From Desulfuribacillus stibiiarsenatis (GTDB lineage: Bacteria; Bacillota; Bacilli; Desulfuribacillales; Desulfuribacillaceae), in assembly GCF_001742305.1 (NCBI RefSeq), contig NZ_MJAT01000035.1, positions 62,001 to 126,000 on the forward strand: 64,000 bases of DNA. The letters are read 5' to 3'. The notes beneath the pieces were generated by a model. That model saw only the letters and a list, made by a program, of their open reading frames with translations, ran no database searches and was not told the origin of the DNA. Numbering within the stretch: position 1 is the first letter of the stretch; every line of letters begins with the position of its first letter. The position numbers were made by a program, and so were the translations under genes. This document shows positions 25,451 through 35,156 of the stretch, piece by piece.

Positions 25451-27181
25451 ATGATGCTAGAAGTCCTGATTTCTTTGTTAGAACGTATTGGGATATTGTT
25501 AATTATTGCATTCTTAATCATGAAGGCCCCACATTTCCGATATTTACTAGATTATGAGGCACAGCGAACTACGTATGTGTATTATACGATGATTTTTGGC
25601 TTATTTGGAATGATTGGTACGTACGCTGGTACGGTGATAACGGAAGAGCAGCTTGTTTCGGCATTTTGGCTACCCCGTATTACAGATGGGCAAATCCTTG
25701 CTCCTGTGACGATTGTAAGCGTAATATTTGCTGCATTATTGGGTGGGCCTATGGTTGGGATAGGGTCTGCTATCATTGCCGGTGTTCATTTAATGTGGTT
25801 TGATACAACGGCTGGTATTGCATCTGGACTGGCCGTATTGATTACAGGGTTTGTTGCTAGTTACACGTATCGATTCATTGTTAGTAATCATATCATCCAT
25901 ACAGCAAGGGCTACGTACCTAGGGATATTATCTACATGTATTTATATGATCTTGATCACTGTGCTGGTTCGTCCTTTCGAGTTTTCAATTGATGCTGTTA
26001 CTCTTATAGCGGTCCCGATGGTAATTACCAATAGTCTAGCGATTATCATTCTAACAATGATGATTCGGACAACCCTCAATGAGAAAGAGTTAGGTGTAGC
26101 AGTAGAAACCGGGAAAGCGTTTACAATTTCCGAGCAAGTATTAGGTTACTTGAAAGAAGGACTTACACCGAAAACAGCCCAGTCAATCGCGCAAATGTTT
26201 CTCAAAGAGTTTCGCGCAGTGGCGGTGGTCGTAACGGATACGGAGAAGATTCTATTTCAAACGAATGATTTCCTGAAAGAACATAAAATCGAGACATTAT
26301 TTGAGGAACGGGAAGTCTCACAAGCAGTATCGACAGGTACTTTACAAGTGGTACGAAAGGGGAATGGTTTCTCGGCACTAATCATTCCTTTTAGCCGTAG
26401 TACACATGTCGCGGGACTCATCTTGTTGTATTTTAGAGAAACAAAGCATATACGCTCGGTGGAAATAGTGTTTGCTGAAGGTCTAGGGAAGTTGATATCT
26501 TACCAGCTAGGATTATTAGAAACAGAGAAACTACGGGTGTTATTAAAGGACACTGAGGTTCGCTCGTTGCAAGCGCAGATTAACCCACATTTTTTATTTA
26601 ACACATTAAATACTATAGTAACGCTAATTCGCATCAACCCAGATCAAGCACGTGCGGTGATGGTTCATTTAGCAAATTTTATGCGTTTGAACTTAAAGCT
26701 TATGTCATCTCCGCTTGTGTCATTAGAACAAGAATTAGTTTTACTAGAATCATATATTAAAATTGTAGAGGTTCGTTTTTCGGAGCAGCTAACGATAGAT
26801 TTACTGATTGAAGACAATCTCACCTATTATAAAATTCCTCCTGCTACGATTCAGCCTTTGTTAGAGAATAGCATCCAACACGGCTTGAAGAAGAAGGCAA
26901 CGGGTGGAAAAGTAATGATTTCCATCGAAAAAACAGAGGAGAATGGTCTTCGAGTGATTGTTAGCGATAACGGAACGGGAATTCCAGAAGATCGATTACA
27001 CAGTCTAGCGAAACAGCAAATGGCAAGTAAAAAAGGTACTGGCATAGGAGTGTTTAATGTCAACCAACGCTTAATGGCACTTTTAGGTGAGAATGCACAG
27101 CTACGAATTAGGAATCTACCAGAGGCTGGTTGCGAGATTAAGTTTTATCTTCCGAATTTGAACGAAGAGAGGGGCTTGTAA
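25451..27181 (+). CDS. lytS: LytS-type sensor histidine kinase
   Basis: A 576-residue membrane kinase. Residues about 5-205 hold at least six hydrophobic segments of the 5TM-5TMR_LYT sensor. A GAF-like domain follows (about 225-355). The His_kinase domain has the phospho-accepting histidine in QINPHFLFNTLNTI (about residue 378), then the ATPase with LLENSIQHG, SDNGTGIP and GTGIGVFNV. Homologues in B. subtilis (LytS) and E. coli (BtsS, YpdA) respond to pyruvate or related signals and control a transporter. Its stop codon is followed directly by the regulator's ATG. Confidence 0.93.
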   Translation: MMLEVLISLLERIGILLIIAFLIMKAPHFRYLLDYEAQRTTYVYYTMIFGLFGMIGTYAGTVITEEQLVSAFWLPRITDGQILAPVTIVSVIFAALLGGPMVGIGSAIIAGVHLMWFDTTAGIASGLAVLITGFVASYTYRFIVSNHIIHTARATYLGILSTCIYMILITVLVRPFEFSIDAVTLIAVPMVITNSLAIIILTMMIRTTLNEKELGVAVETGKAFTISEQVLGYLKEGLTPKTAQSIAQMFLKEFRAVAVVVTDTEKILFQTNDFLKEHKIETLFEEREVSQAVSTGTLQVVRKGNGFSALIIPFSRSTHVAGLILLYFRETKHIRSVEIVFAEGLGKLISYQLGLLETEKLRVLLKDTEVRSLQAQINPHFLFNTLNTIVTLIRINPDQARAVMVHLANFMRLNLKLMSSPLVSLEQELVLLESYIKIVEVRFSEQLTIDLLIEDNLTYYKIPPATIQPLLENSIQHGLKKKATGGKVMISIEKTEENGLRVIVSDNGTGIPEDRLHSLAKQQMASKKGTGIGVFNVNQRLMALLGENAQLRIRNLPEAGCEIKFYLPNLNEERGL

Positions 27182-27928
27182 ATGGGGCTACGAGTAATGA
27201 TTGCTGAGGATGAAGTATTAGCAAGAGATGAACTGGAATACCTGTTACAGCAAGAAAAGGACATAGTTCTCTTAGCTAGCGCTTGTAATGGAAAACAATT
27301 CTTAGAACTATATCAACAACACAAGCCAGAATTGGTATTCCTTGACATAGAGATGCCAGAAATGGAAGGCACGGAGGTTGCGAAACATTTGATGAAAGAA
27401 GATAACCCGCCGTGGATTGTCTTTACGACAGCCTATGAGGATTATGCGATTCAGGCATTCAGAGTCCATGCCATTGATTATTTACTGAAACCCTATGAAC
27501 ATAAACGGTTGCAAGAATCTATTAACAGAGTACGTAAATTGATAGAGCAAAAATCCCAACTCATCCATCAAGCATCACCATTACAAGAAAAGAAGATATC
27601 GAATCTACTAATTGAGGAAGGCGACAAGTTAGTAGTAATCAAACCTGAATCTATATTGTACGCAGTGAAGGAAGATCGTTTTACTCTAATCTGCACTGAT
27701 AGCCGCACAATCCAAACAAAACTCTCCCTACAGGATTTAGAAGATAAGCTTGTGGGATACAATTTTGTCCGTTCGCACCGGAGTTATCTAGTCAACCTAG
27801 ATTACATTAAAGAAGTAGAGACATGGTTTAATGGCACGTACAATATTATTCTTAAAGGCTTAGAAGAAGTAAAGATTCCTGTGAGTCGCTCGTCAGCTAA
27901 GGATGTGTTCCAAAAATTAGAGAAATAA
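27182..27928 (+). CDS. lytT: LytT/AlgR-type response regulator
   Basis: A 248-residue regulator. The receiver domain (about 1-120) has acidic residues in IAEDE, the phospho-accepting Asp in ELVFLDIEMPEMEG (about residue 57) and the conserved Lys in YLLKPYE. The LytTR DNA-binding domain (about 140-247) contains VRSHRSYLVNLDYIKEVE. It begins on the base after the kinase stop codon. The next gene cluster encodes a carboxylate symporter, the usual kind of LytTR target; the sensor's ligand remains inference. Confidence 0.94.
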   Translation: MGLRVMIAEDEVLARDELEYLLQQEKDIVLLASACNGKQFLELYQQHKPELVFLDIEMPEMEGTEVAKHLMKEDNPPWIVFTTAYEDYAIQAFRVHAIDYLLKPYEHKRLQESINRVRKLIEQKSQLIHQASPLQEKKISNLLIEEGDKLVVIKPESILYAVKEDRFTLICTDSRTIQTKLSLQDLEDKLVGYNFVRSHRSYLVNLDYIKEVETWFNGTYNIILKGLEEVKIPVSRSSAKDVFQKLEK

Positions 27929-27965
27929 AGCATTGGTGATTAAGAGAATAGAACATGCGATACGA

Positions 27966-28018
27966 AAACCAGGTTATCATGGTGGCTTGTAAGACCCGCC
28001 ATTGAAACCTGGTTTTTT
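27966..28018 (+). terminator. Rho-independent terminator
   Basis: A long imperfect stem (outer arms AAACCAGGTT / AACCTGGTTT, inner ATGGTGG / CCGCCAT) is followed by a T run. It separates the two-component genes from the symporter genes. Confidence 0.88.
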
Positions 28019-28160
28019 GCATTTCACACATCGATTTCTACCATTCGGACGATTTTTAACACAAAAAGCAATTAATATCGTATTGTTATAATACAGAAAC
28101 AGAAAAGCGAATGTGTTTCAAATACAATTATAAAATGCAAGATTGATTATATGGGAGGCG

Positions 28161-28343
28161 ATGATTATCGTATATCTTTTTCTAGCAGTAACGTTACTAA
28201 GTGTCATCTTTACCATACGCATGAAGAAACCATTGTTACTCACAGTTCCATTTTTTGCAATTTTCCTTTATGTGGTTGTCCTAATAGCAATGGTACCCAT
28301 GGGTTTTTTGGACACAGTACAATTGATTTTCAACTTACGTTAG
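28161..28343 (+). CDS. Small membrane protein ahead of the symporter genes
   Basis: About 60 residues from the ATG at 28161, with two hydrophobic helices (IVYLFLAVTLLSVIFTI and LLLTVPFFAIFLYVVVLIAM) joined by a basic turn (RMKK). GGGAGG lies only two bases before this ATG, an unusually short spacing; a TTG at 28143 is an alternative start without a ribosome binding site. The DUF4212 gene starts 30 bp downstream. It may be an accessory part of the symporter operon; I recognise no family. A TATAAT at 28087-28092 without a good -35 would fit an activator-dependent promoter. Confidence 0.55.
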   Translation: MIIVYLFLAVTLLSVIFTIRMKKPLLLTVPFFAIFLYVVVLIAMVPMGFLDTVQLIFNLR

Positions 28344-28373
28344 AAATGAATATCTAAGAAAGGGTGAAGTTTT

Positions 28374-28676
28374 ATGAGAAAAATCGATAAAGAAGTTGCA
28401 GACGCGTACTATCGCAAAAGGGTTACACACATTGTCGTATACCTCACAATCTGGTTTGTCGTATCGTTTGGAGTTGTAATGTTCGCTGAACCGCTATCTA
28501 AGTACACAATCAATGGGATGCCGTTCCATTATTTCATGGGCGCACAAGGTTCATTACTTGTTTTCGTAGTGTTACTGTTCGTCAATGCAGTGCGAAGTGA
28601 TCAGGTGGATAGAGAATTTGGAATCGACGAAGAAGCGAATGAAAGACTCGGGAGTGGCAAGGCAATTGACCACTAA
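28374..28676 (+). CDS. DUF4212 symporter small subunit
   Basis: A 100-residue protein with two transmembrane helices (about 20-42 and 58-79) and a polar C-terminus. The sequence YYRKRVTHIVVYLTIWF and the context identify the DUF4212 sodium:substrate symporter small subunit, almost always encoded directly before a VC_2705-type SSF symporter, as here. AAAGGGTG precedes the ATG. Confidence 0.88.
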   Translation: MRKIDKEVADAYYRKRVTHIVVYLTIWFVVSFGVVMFAEPLSKYTINGMPFHYFMGAQGSLLVFVVLLFVNAVRSDQVDREFGIDEEANERLGSGKAIDH

Positions 28677-28758
28677 ATAACAATGAAGTTAACGTTGGAA
28701 CGCAAATTAGGAACGCAAATTATTAGCGATTGTTTTCAATAGAAAAGGAGGAAGCAAT

Positions 28759-30420
28759 ATGGATATGCAATTTATTACGAGTGTCGGACTTATCGTAGCA
28801 TCATTTGCACTATATATAGGAATTGCAATATTTAATCGAGCAAAACAAACTTCGGATTTTTATGTAGCAAGTCGTGGGGTACCGCCGATTTGGAACGGTA
28901 TGGCGATTGCAGGTGACTGGATGAGTGCTGCTTCCTTTATTGGTATGGCAGGAACGGTAATGATTATGGGATATGATGGTCTAGCGTATATAATGGGTTG
29001 GACCGGTGGTTATCTATTATTAACATTCTTATTAGCACCACAACTTCGCAAATATGGCCGTTATACAGTGCCAGAATTTATCGGTGACCGCTTTGACAGC
29101 CATACGGCGCGTTTGATTGCAGCGCTTGGGACAATGGTCATCAGCTTCATCTATATTGTAGGTCAGCTTTCTGGCGCAGGGGTTGTACTTGGCCGATTGT
29201 TTGAAATTGATACTATGGTTGGAACGATGATTGGTGTTGTCATTATCACGATATATGCAACATTTGGTGGAATGAAGGGTATCACTTGGACACAGGTAGC
29301 GCAATTTATAGTTTTGATTGTTGCGTATCTAATTCCAGTAATCTTCATGTCGCTACAAATCACAGGAAATCCATTACCATGGATGAGTTATGGGCAAGTC
29401 GTCGGGAAAATCGGTGAACTTGACCGTGATCTCGGGATTACAGAATTCTTCGTTCCGTTCGCATCCTCTAGTAAGATGCAGTTCATTGCACTTATGTTTT
29501 GCTTAATGGCGGGTACGGCTGCACTGCCACACGTCATTGTACGTTTTTACACAGTTTCAACAATGAAGGCAGCTCGTTGGAGTGGTGCTTGGGCACTCAT
29601 GTTCATCTGTATGCTGTACCTAACAGCTCCAGCATATGCAGCGTTCTCTAGATTTATCTTAATGACACAGGTAGCAGGAAAAGCGTTTACGGAACTACCT
29701 GGTTGGACGAAAGCTTGGATTGACACTGGAAAATTAAAACTTGCAGATTTAAATGCCGATGGCATTCTACAATGGACTGAAATTAAGATGAGTAATGATA
29801 TCGTTGTTATGGCAACTCCAGAGATTGCAGAATTAGGGGTATTCGTAATCGGTCTAGTTGCAGCAGGAGCGATGGCAGCAGCATTATCTACTGCTGGAGG
29901 CTTACTAATTGCTATATCGTCTTCCTTTGCCCATGACATCTACTATCGACTCATCAATCCGAAGGCAAGTGAGCAGAAGCGTTTGTTAATTGCCCGATTA
30001 TCGATTGCTGTTGCTACGGTAGTAGCGGGTATCGTTGCCCTAGATCCACCAGGAGTTATCACGCAAATCGTTGCTTGGGCATTCTCGTTGGCCTCAGCAG
30101 GTTTCTTCCCAGTCTTATTCCTAGGAGTGTGGTGGAAACGCGCAAACGCACAGGGCGCTATTGCTGGAATGCTAACAGGACTTTTAATCAGCGCGACGTA
30201 TATTATATTAGCGAAAAATTTCGGTGTACGATTGTTCGGAATTGCAGATACGGGAGCAGGGTTAGTAGGTGCACCAATTAGCTTAATCGTAATGTATGTA
30301 GTATCTATGATGACACCAGCGCCAGCACAAAAATTACAAGAGGAAGTTATGGATCTACGTTACCCAGAGCAAATGACGTTCAAAGATGGGGAAGTGTGGT
30401 TAGATGAACCAGCACGCTAA
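28759..30420 (+). CDS. Sodium:solute symporter (SSF, VC_2705/ActP-like)
   Basis: A 553-residue secondary transporter with about 13 transmembrane helices. SSF signatures include DFYVASRGVPPIWNGMAIAGDWMSAASFIG near the start (residues about 34-63) and later GTAALPHVIVRFYTV and AAALSTAGGLLIAISSSFAHD. It is close to the cation/acetate symporter group, so acetate, pyruvate or another short carboxylate is the likely substrate, driven by Na+. AAAGGAGG lies 7-8 bases before the ATG. The next gene overlaps its 3' end by 17 bp. Confidence 0.92.
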   Translation: MDMQFITSVGLIVASFALYIGIAIFNRAKQTSDFYVASRGVPPIWNGMAIAGDWMSAASFIGMAGTVMIMGYDGLAYIMGWTGGYLLLTFLLAPQLRKYGRYTVPEFIGDRFDSHTARLIAALGTMVISFIYIVGQLSGAGVVLGRLFEIDTMVGTMIGVVIITIYATFGGMKGITWTQVAQFIVLIVAYLIPVIFMSLQITGNPLPWMSYGQVVGKIGELDRDLGITEFFVPFASSSKMQFIALMFCLMAGTAALPHVIVRFYTVSTMKAARWSGAWALMFICMLYLTAPAYAAFSRFILMTQVAGKAFTELPGWTKAWIDTGKLKLADLNADGILQWTEIKMSNDIVVMATPEIAELGVFVIGLVAAGAMAAALSTAGGLLIAISSSFAHDIYYRLINPKASEQKRLLIARLSIAVATVVAGIVALDPPGVITQIVAWAFSLASAGFFPVLFLGVWWKRANAQGAIAGMLTGLLISATYIILAKNFGVRLFGIADTGAGLVGAPISLIVMYVVSMMTPAPAQKLQEEVMDLRYPEQMTFKDGEVWLDEPAR

Positions 30421-32359
30421 TCCGAATAAAAGCGTAAATTATGAAGCATTATTCAAGCATCCACTGTTCCAGGGAGTTTCCCTGGAACAGTTACGCCTGT
30501 TATTACAGTATTGTGAAGTGCGCATGTATACTAGGGCAGAGAAGATTTTTCATGCCAAGACGCCGCGCGATGGTATCGTACTGCTTATGCAAGGCATGGT
30601 AGAGGTTTATGTGGAACACGGCACGAATGAAAAGGAAGATGTCATAGAGGTTGTTCATGCTAATGATGTATTCGGCTTGTCATGTATTGCTGATTTCTTA
30701 GGGGAAAGCCATCACCACCATTCCTATAATAACGTTGGGGTAAGGGCTGTAGAAGAATCGACGTGTTTGAAAATACCGTTTTCAGTACTGGAAATTCGTT
30801 GGGCAGAGGAATCAGTTAGAGATTATCTAATGCGCAAGATGGCCGTGCGTCTGAAGGACGTGTATGGTTCATTGGCAGAATTCGCCCAGCTTGCGAAGCA
30901 GTGGGGTGAAAGTGAGACCTTCACACGTCGAGTTATGGATTTCATGAGTCATCCCGTGTTGACAATCGAACAACAGAAAACGATTCGTGACGTAGCTAAA
31001 ACCATGGTAGACAATCGAGTTAGCTCAGTGATTATCATGGATGACGGAGAGTTGACGGGAATTGTGACAGAAAAGGACCTGGTCAGTAGAATGATTGCTA
31101 CTGGTGGGAATCTTGACAAACCGATTACAAGTATTATGACGCATAAACCGTGCACAATCTCTAAATATGCGTACTATTATGAAGCATTGTCACTATTTCT
31201 AACGGAAAATGTGAAACACTTACCAGTGGTAGAGAATAATAAAATCGTGGGTCTCGTTACCTTATCAGACTTGTTCCGCAGGAAAAATCGCGGCACAGTA
31301 AAGATATTACAGACGATTGAAGACTCTAACGAAACGAATCTACTAGATGTGAAAGATGCTATTTACGATGTGCTAAACTCGTTGATTAACGACGGGATTC
31401 CTGTAACTCATATACTGGAGACGATTACGAATCTGTTCGACCGATTAGTCAAACATTGTATTGATTTAGCGATTGAATCATTGGATAAACAAGGTCACGG
31501 AAAGCCGCTAGTGCCGTTTTGTTGGTTTCAGATGGGTAGCGGTGGTCGAAGGGAACAATTTATCCTAACCGATCAAGATCATTTCCTCGTCTACCAAGAA
31601 ATCGATGAAATGCAAGGAGATCCACAAGCGGAAGCACAGAACGAGCAAGCGGAGTGGTATTTCTCGTTCCTTGGTGAAGAAATCGTTAAGTTTCTAGAGA
31701 TGGCAGGGTATCATCGTTGTAAGGGTGATATGATGTCCAATAACCCGATTTGGAGAGGCAGCCTTTCGAAATGGGAAGAGCGCCTAAGAAGCTGGATGCT
31801 ACGTTCAACGAATGAGAAGATTATGGTTGCGAACAACTTCTTCTCGTATCGCTTTGTATATGGCGATCAGCCACTTTATGAAGAATTTCTGCATACCATA
31901 AAGCAACAGCTTTCCAGGTCCAGTATCTTTTTATACCGCATGGCAGAGTTAGAAAAGCTCAACCCCGTAAGTCAAGTTGGAGCACCGATTCGTTCACTCT
32001 TTGGTTTCGAAAAGAAAAATCTTGACCTAAAAAAGGAAGTATTATTCCAATTTCACCATGCGATTCAGATTCTTTCACTGAAATACGGGATTATTGATGG
32101 GACACCAACGCAAAGGATTCGTCAGCTTGTGGATAAACAAGTCATGACCAACGAGTTTGCCGATGATATATTGACGGCATATGCAAGTGTCATGCGTGTC
32201 CGAGTAGAGCATGCGTGGGGTCGCTTCCGTCGCAACGAAGAAAGTAATTCCGTGGTTCCATTCAACCAATTAAAGAATAGGGATAAGGAAGAATTAGTCA
32301 GTGCATTAAAGACTATGCGTTCTTTACAAGGTCATATGCTAATAGAATTTGGCCTTTAA
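30404..32359 (+). CDS. cNMP-binding/CBS/DUF294 nucleotidyltransferase-like protein
   Basis: A 651-residue cytosolic protein. A cyclic-nucleotide-binding domain (about residues 12-140) is followed by two CBS domains (about 175-295), a DUF294 putative nucleotidyltransferase (about 330-470; GSGGRREQFILTDQDH, a GS motif with a following acidic pair) and a DUF294 C-terminal substrate-binding domain (about 500-640). The PII uridylyltransferase-like active site suggests NMP transfer to a protein, with control by adenine nucleotides through CBS. It overlaps the symporter gene by 17 bp. This set recurs in many proteobacteria beside acetate symporters. Confidence 0.9.
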   Translation: MNQHANPNKSVNYEALFKHPLFQGVSLEQLRLLLQYCEVRMYTRAEKIFHAKTPRDGIVLLMQGMVEVYVEHGTNEKEDVIEVVHANDVFGLSCIADFLGESHHHHSYNNVGVRAVEESTCLKIPFSVLEIRWAEESVRDYLMRKMAVRLKDVYGSLAEFAQLAKQWGESETFTRRVMDFMSHPVLTIEQQKTIRDVAKTMVDNRVSSVIIMDDGELTGIVTEKDLVSRMIATGGNLDKPITSIMTHKPCTISKYAYYYEALSLFLTENVKHLPVVENNKIVGLVTLSDLFRRKNRGTVKILQTIEDSNETNLLDVKDAIYDVLNSLINDGIPVTHILETITNLFDRLVKHCIDLAIESLDKQGHGKPLVPFCWFQMGSGGRREQFILTDQDHFLVYQEIDEMQGDPQAEAQNEQAEWYFSFLGEEIVKFLEMAGYHRCKGDMMSNNPIWRGSLSKWEERLRSWMLRSTNEKIMVANNFFSYRFVYGDQPLYEEFLHTIKQQLSRSSIFLYRMAELEKLNPVSQVGAPIRSLFGFEKKNLDLKKEVLFQFHHAIQILSLKYGIIDGTPTQRIRQLVDKQVMTNEFADDILTAYASVMRVRVEHAWGRFRRNEESNSVVPFNQLKNRDKEELVSALKTMRSLQGHMLIEFGL

Positions 32360-32373
32360 AGGAGGTACGGCCC

Positions 32374-33033
32374 ATGTTTTGGAAAAAGAAACAATATACC
32401 TATGAACTCGACGATGACATTCCACTGTTAACCCCAGTGGAACGTTTGTCGTTCATTGTTTTTGATACAGAGACTACAGGTTTTCAGATTACGTCGAAAG
32501 ATCGACTGCTTGAGATAGGGGCTGTCTTTGTCAATCATCTGGAAGTGACGGATATTTCTTTTCAGACGTATATTAATCCGCAAAGGGATATACCGGATCT
32601 TATTAAAGAGTTAACGGGTATTACGGAAGAAAAAGTAAAGGATGCCCCTGTTGCACTGGAAGGCATCCAAAGCTTCTTTCTGTATGTAGAGAAAAATCGC
32701 TGCTGTGCACTGGTGGCACACTGTCTTGCTTTTGATTTACAAGTTATCGAGAGGGAATTAAAGCTATCTGGTTTTGGCTGTTGTAAACCGAAAAGTCTAG
32801 ATACGATGGACTTACTACAAATCCTTGGGTTATTTAAACAGGGAAAAGACCTTGAGGCGTATGCAGTTGACTTCGGGATTCCTGTCCATGGTCGCCATAC
32901 AGCCTTGGGGGATGCGGTTACAACCGCACATCTTTTGTGTGAATTGTTGAAAAGAGTAAAGCGGCGTTATAAAACATGGGGTGAGCTTTTGTTTGCATTA
33001 GAAAGCCGCAAACGAGCGTCAGGGATGTTCTAG
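32374..33033 (+). CDS. DnaQ-like 3'-5' exonuclease (DEDDh)
   Basis: A 219-residue exonuclease of the DNA polymerase III epsilon type. Exo I is FDTETTGF, Exo II is the HCLAFDLQVIERE region, and Exo III is GRHTALGDAVTTAHLL with the DEDDh histidine. The start follows AAAGGAGG, 14 bp after the DUF294 gene. A proofreading-type exonuclease in this cluster is a known association; its substrate in vivo is not known and may not be DNA. Confidence 0.9.
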   Translation: MFWKKKQYTYELDDDIPLLTPVERLSFIVFDTETTGFQITSKDRLLEIGAVFVNHLEVTDISFQTYINPQRDIPDLIKELTGITEEKVKDAPVALEGIQSFFLYVEKNRCCALVAHCLAFDLQVIERELKLSGFGCCKPKSLDTMDLLQILGLFKQGKDLEAYAVDFGIPVHGRHTALGDAVTTAHLLCELLKRVKRRYKTWGELLFALESRKRASGMF

Positions 33034-33053
33034 GATATCGTGATATATGATAT

Positions 33054-33605
33054 TTAAGGTAGTCTACGTTCATATAGATAGATTTTCGTGCGGAACAAGT
33101 CATTTATTTGCCATACTTCATTTGCCTTCCATGTTGGCACGGAAAACGTATGACTAATCACGATATGACTTGCATTTAGCTCCTGTTCAAATTTTGAACG
33201 GAGCTTTTTCATTGCTTTCGGATATAAGTAGCACAGAATAATATCATAGGACTGTAATGGTACGGAAAAGAAGTCTACCTTTTGCAAGATGAGATTTTCC
33301 TGAGGGGAAAAGTATAATCGTAACTTGCAATATAGGTAAGGGATATGCGATGTTTCATAGGCATAAATTGTCACATGGGGCATTGCTTTTGCTAATGGTA
33401 TCGCTAAAGAGCCCCATCCAGAACCTAAGTCTACGATGGTTCTAATGGGTTTTTTCGTATGTTTTTCCTCAATCAGTTGGAACACACGCTTGCGCACTTC
33501 TGCAGATGTAGGCATCGGCGATATGCCATATTTTACTGTAAAGAAAGTGATGGAAGAAACTATATAAATCCCAAGCGATATGATCATCATTTCAAGAATT
33601 AGCAT
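33054..33605 (-). CDS. Membrane-anchored class I SAM methyltransferase
   Basis: A protein of 183 residues from the ATG at 33605, which overlaps the sfsA stop codon by 7 bp and follows AAAGGAG by 11 bases; a longer frame to 33662 lies inside sfsA. One transmembrane helix (about residues 2-22) precedes a Rossmann fold with motif I VDLGSGWGSLAIP, an acidic residue after strand 2 (YAYETS), and DIILCYLYP as motif IV. It is small, lacking a C-terminal substrate domain. The substrate is unknown. It is the second gene of an sfsA operon. Confidence 0.8.
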   Translation of the reverse strand: MLILEMMIISLGIYIVSSITFFTVKYGISPMPTSAEVRKRVFQLIEEKHTKKPIRTIVDLGSGWGSLAIPLAKAMPHVTIYAYETSHIPYLYCKLRLYFSPQENLILQKVDFFSVPLQSYDIILCYLYPKAMKKLRSKFEQELNASHIVISHTFSVPTWKANEVWQINDLFRTKIYLYERRLP

Positions 33606-34312
33606 AACAATGAAGACTCCTTTACTAACTCCATCGACTTTGGAGAGACACGAGTGAAGCAAACATGAATCATCGTACCATTATCTTTTGCTTGTTGAAG
33701 TAATTGAGCGAACTTAGGATCTCTGTCGACACAAGGTGCAAAAGATTCGGCATCATTACGCTGGATAACGAATACGATGTGCGTTTGGAACTGCTCTTTT
33801 TTTTGCAGTTCTATCAATTTTGCAATATGCTTTTGTCCGCGTTCCGTAGGGGCATCAGGGAACATTGCAATTCCACGATGCGCCATCGTAACTGATTTAA
33901 CCTCGATAATGTGGGTTACGGAAAAGTCTTGCTCGACAATGTTGTGCACGACAAAATCAAAGCGATGCTGATCGAACCCAACCTCTGCTTTAATATCCCC
34001 TTCTGGTACTCCATTTATTAGTTGCTTTTGTAAAATTAGGGCAGTCATTTGATTGGCAACCAATGCATCGATACATACTAGGGTACCATCTTCTACCTCT
34101 ACGAGAAAAAGAGAGTACGCTGTTTTACGATTGGGATTCGTCGAAGGTTTTAGATAACAGATAGCCCCATGCGCGAGCACTGTATCTAATCGTCCAGTAG
34201 TTGGCAGATGAACATCAATCATAGCACCATCTAATTGCACTTCAGCAATAAAGCGGTTGCGTTTCTGAATATAAATCCCTTTGGTGAGGGTAGGAAAGTT
34301 TAATTTTGTCAT
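33599..34312 (-). CDS. sfsA: DNA/RNA nuclease SfsA
   Basis: A 237-residue SfsA protein: an N-terminal OB-like part with RFIAEVQLDG and HLPTTGRL, and a PD-(D/E)xK nuclease-like C-terminal part with EVKSVTMAH and the segment FPDAPTERGQKH. SfsA was first described as a maltose-gene activator of E. coli; homologues bind or cleave nucleic acid. GAGGAT is placed just before the ATG. An 8-bp tandem repeat lies in its upstream region (34337-34364). Confidence 0.93.
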   Translation of the reverse strand: MTKLNFPTLTKGIYIQKRNRFIAEVQLDGAMIDVHLPTTGRLDTVLAHGAICYLKPSTNPNRKTAYSLFLVEVEDGTLVCIDALVANQMTALILQKQLINGVPEGDIKAEVGFDQHRFDFVVHNIVEQDFSVTHIIEVKSVTMAHRGIAMFPDAPTERGQKHIAKLIELQKKEQFQTHIVFVIQRNDAESFAPCVDRDPKFAQLLQQAKDNGTMIHVCFTRVSPKSMELVKESSLLC

Positions 34313-34336
34313 ATATCCTCAAGTCCATTCATAATC

Positions 34337-34364
34337 AAAAGTTGAAAAGTTGAAAAGTTGAAAG
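34337..34364. repeat. Short tandem repeat, 8 bp x 3.5
   Basis: AAAAGTTG is repeated three times and followed by AAAG between the divergent sfsA and MacB-like genes. It may be only slippage DNA. Confidence 0.85.
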
Positions 34365-34445
34365 AATCGAACGTAATCTCAACAAAATATATCATAATTT
34401 TGGTAAGATGTTAAATGAGAGCATGTAAGAGAATCGAGGGATAGT

Positions 34446-35156
34446 ATGGATCAATCCATCATATTTACGGCGAATAAGGTGAGTAAATGGTACCAAATGG
34501 GGGAAGTCCGTGTCGAAGCATTGAAAGAGGCTAGCTTTGAAGTATATAAAGGTGAGTTTATTGTGGTCTTGGGCCCGAGCGGCTCTGGAAAAAGCACAAT
34601 GCTAAATGTCATAGGCGGTATGGATAAGGTTAGTGGCGGGGAATTACACTACCATGGGAGCCCTTTACATAAAGCGAGTGAAAGAATGTTAACGAAATAT
34701 CGCCGCGAGGCGGTAGGGTTTGTGTTTCAACATTATAATTTAATGTCGAATCTCACGGCCCTAGAAAACGTCAACCTATCGGTGGAAATTTCGCGAAACC
34801 CGCTTTCTGCCATGGAAGTATTAAAAGATGTTGGATTAGCAGAGCGTGCCGATCATTTTCCCTCCCAATTATCTGGTGGGGAGCAGCAACGTGTGGCAAT
34901 CGCCCGTGCTATTGCCAAAAATCCAGAGATATTATTATGTGACGAACCAACGGGAGCACTTGATTATAAAACGGGCATCCACGTATTAAGACTCTTAAGA
35001 AAGTTCAATGTGGAATACCAAAAAACAGTGATGGTCATTACCCACAATGCAAGCATTGCAGATATGGCTGACCGTGTATTTACTATGAAGGATGGAAAGC
35101 TTGCAGATATACGCGTAAATCAAAATCCAGTGGCACCGGAAGAGGTGAGCTGGTAG
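34446..35156 (+). CDS. MacB/LolD-type ABC transporter ATP-binding protein
   Basis: A 236-residue ATPase: Walker [11 protein letters not shown]-loop GFVFQHYNL, signature [14 protein letters not shown], Walker [13 protein letters not shown]-loop VITHN. This class drives FtsX-like mechanotransmission permeases rather than classic transport channels. GAGGG stands before the ATG. The stop overlaps the permease GTG start by one base (TAGTG). Confidence 0.94.
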   Translation: MDQSIIFTANKVSKWYQMGEVRVEALKEASFEVYKGEFIVVLGPSGSGKSTMLNVIGGMDKVSGGELHYHGSPLHKASERMLTKYRREAVGFVFQHYNLMSNLTALENVNLSVEISRNPLSAMEVLKDVGLAERADHFPSQLSGGEQQRVAIARAIAKNPEILLCDEPTGALDYKTGIHVLRLLRKFNVEYQKTVMVITHNASIADMADRVFTMKDGKLADIRVNQNPVAPEEVSW

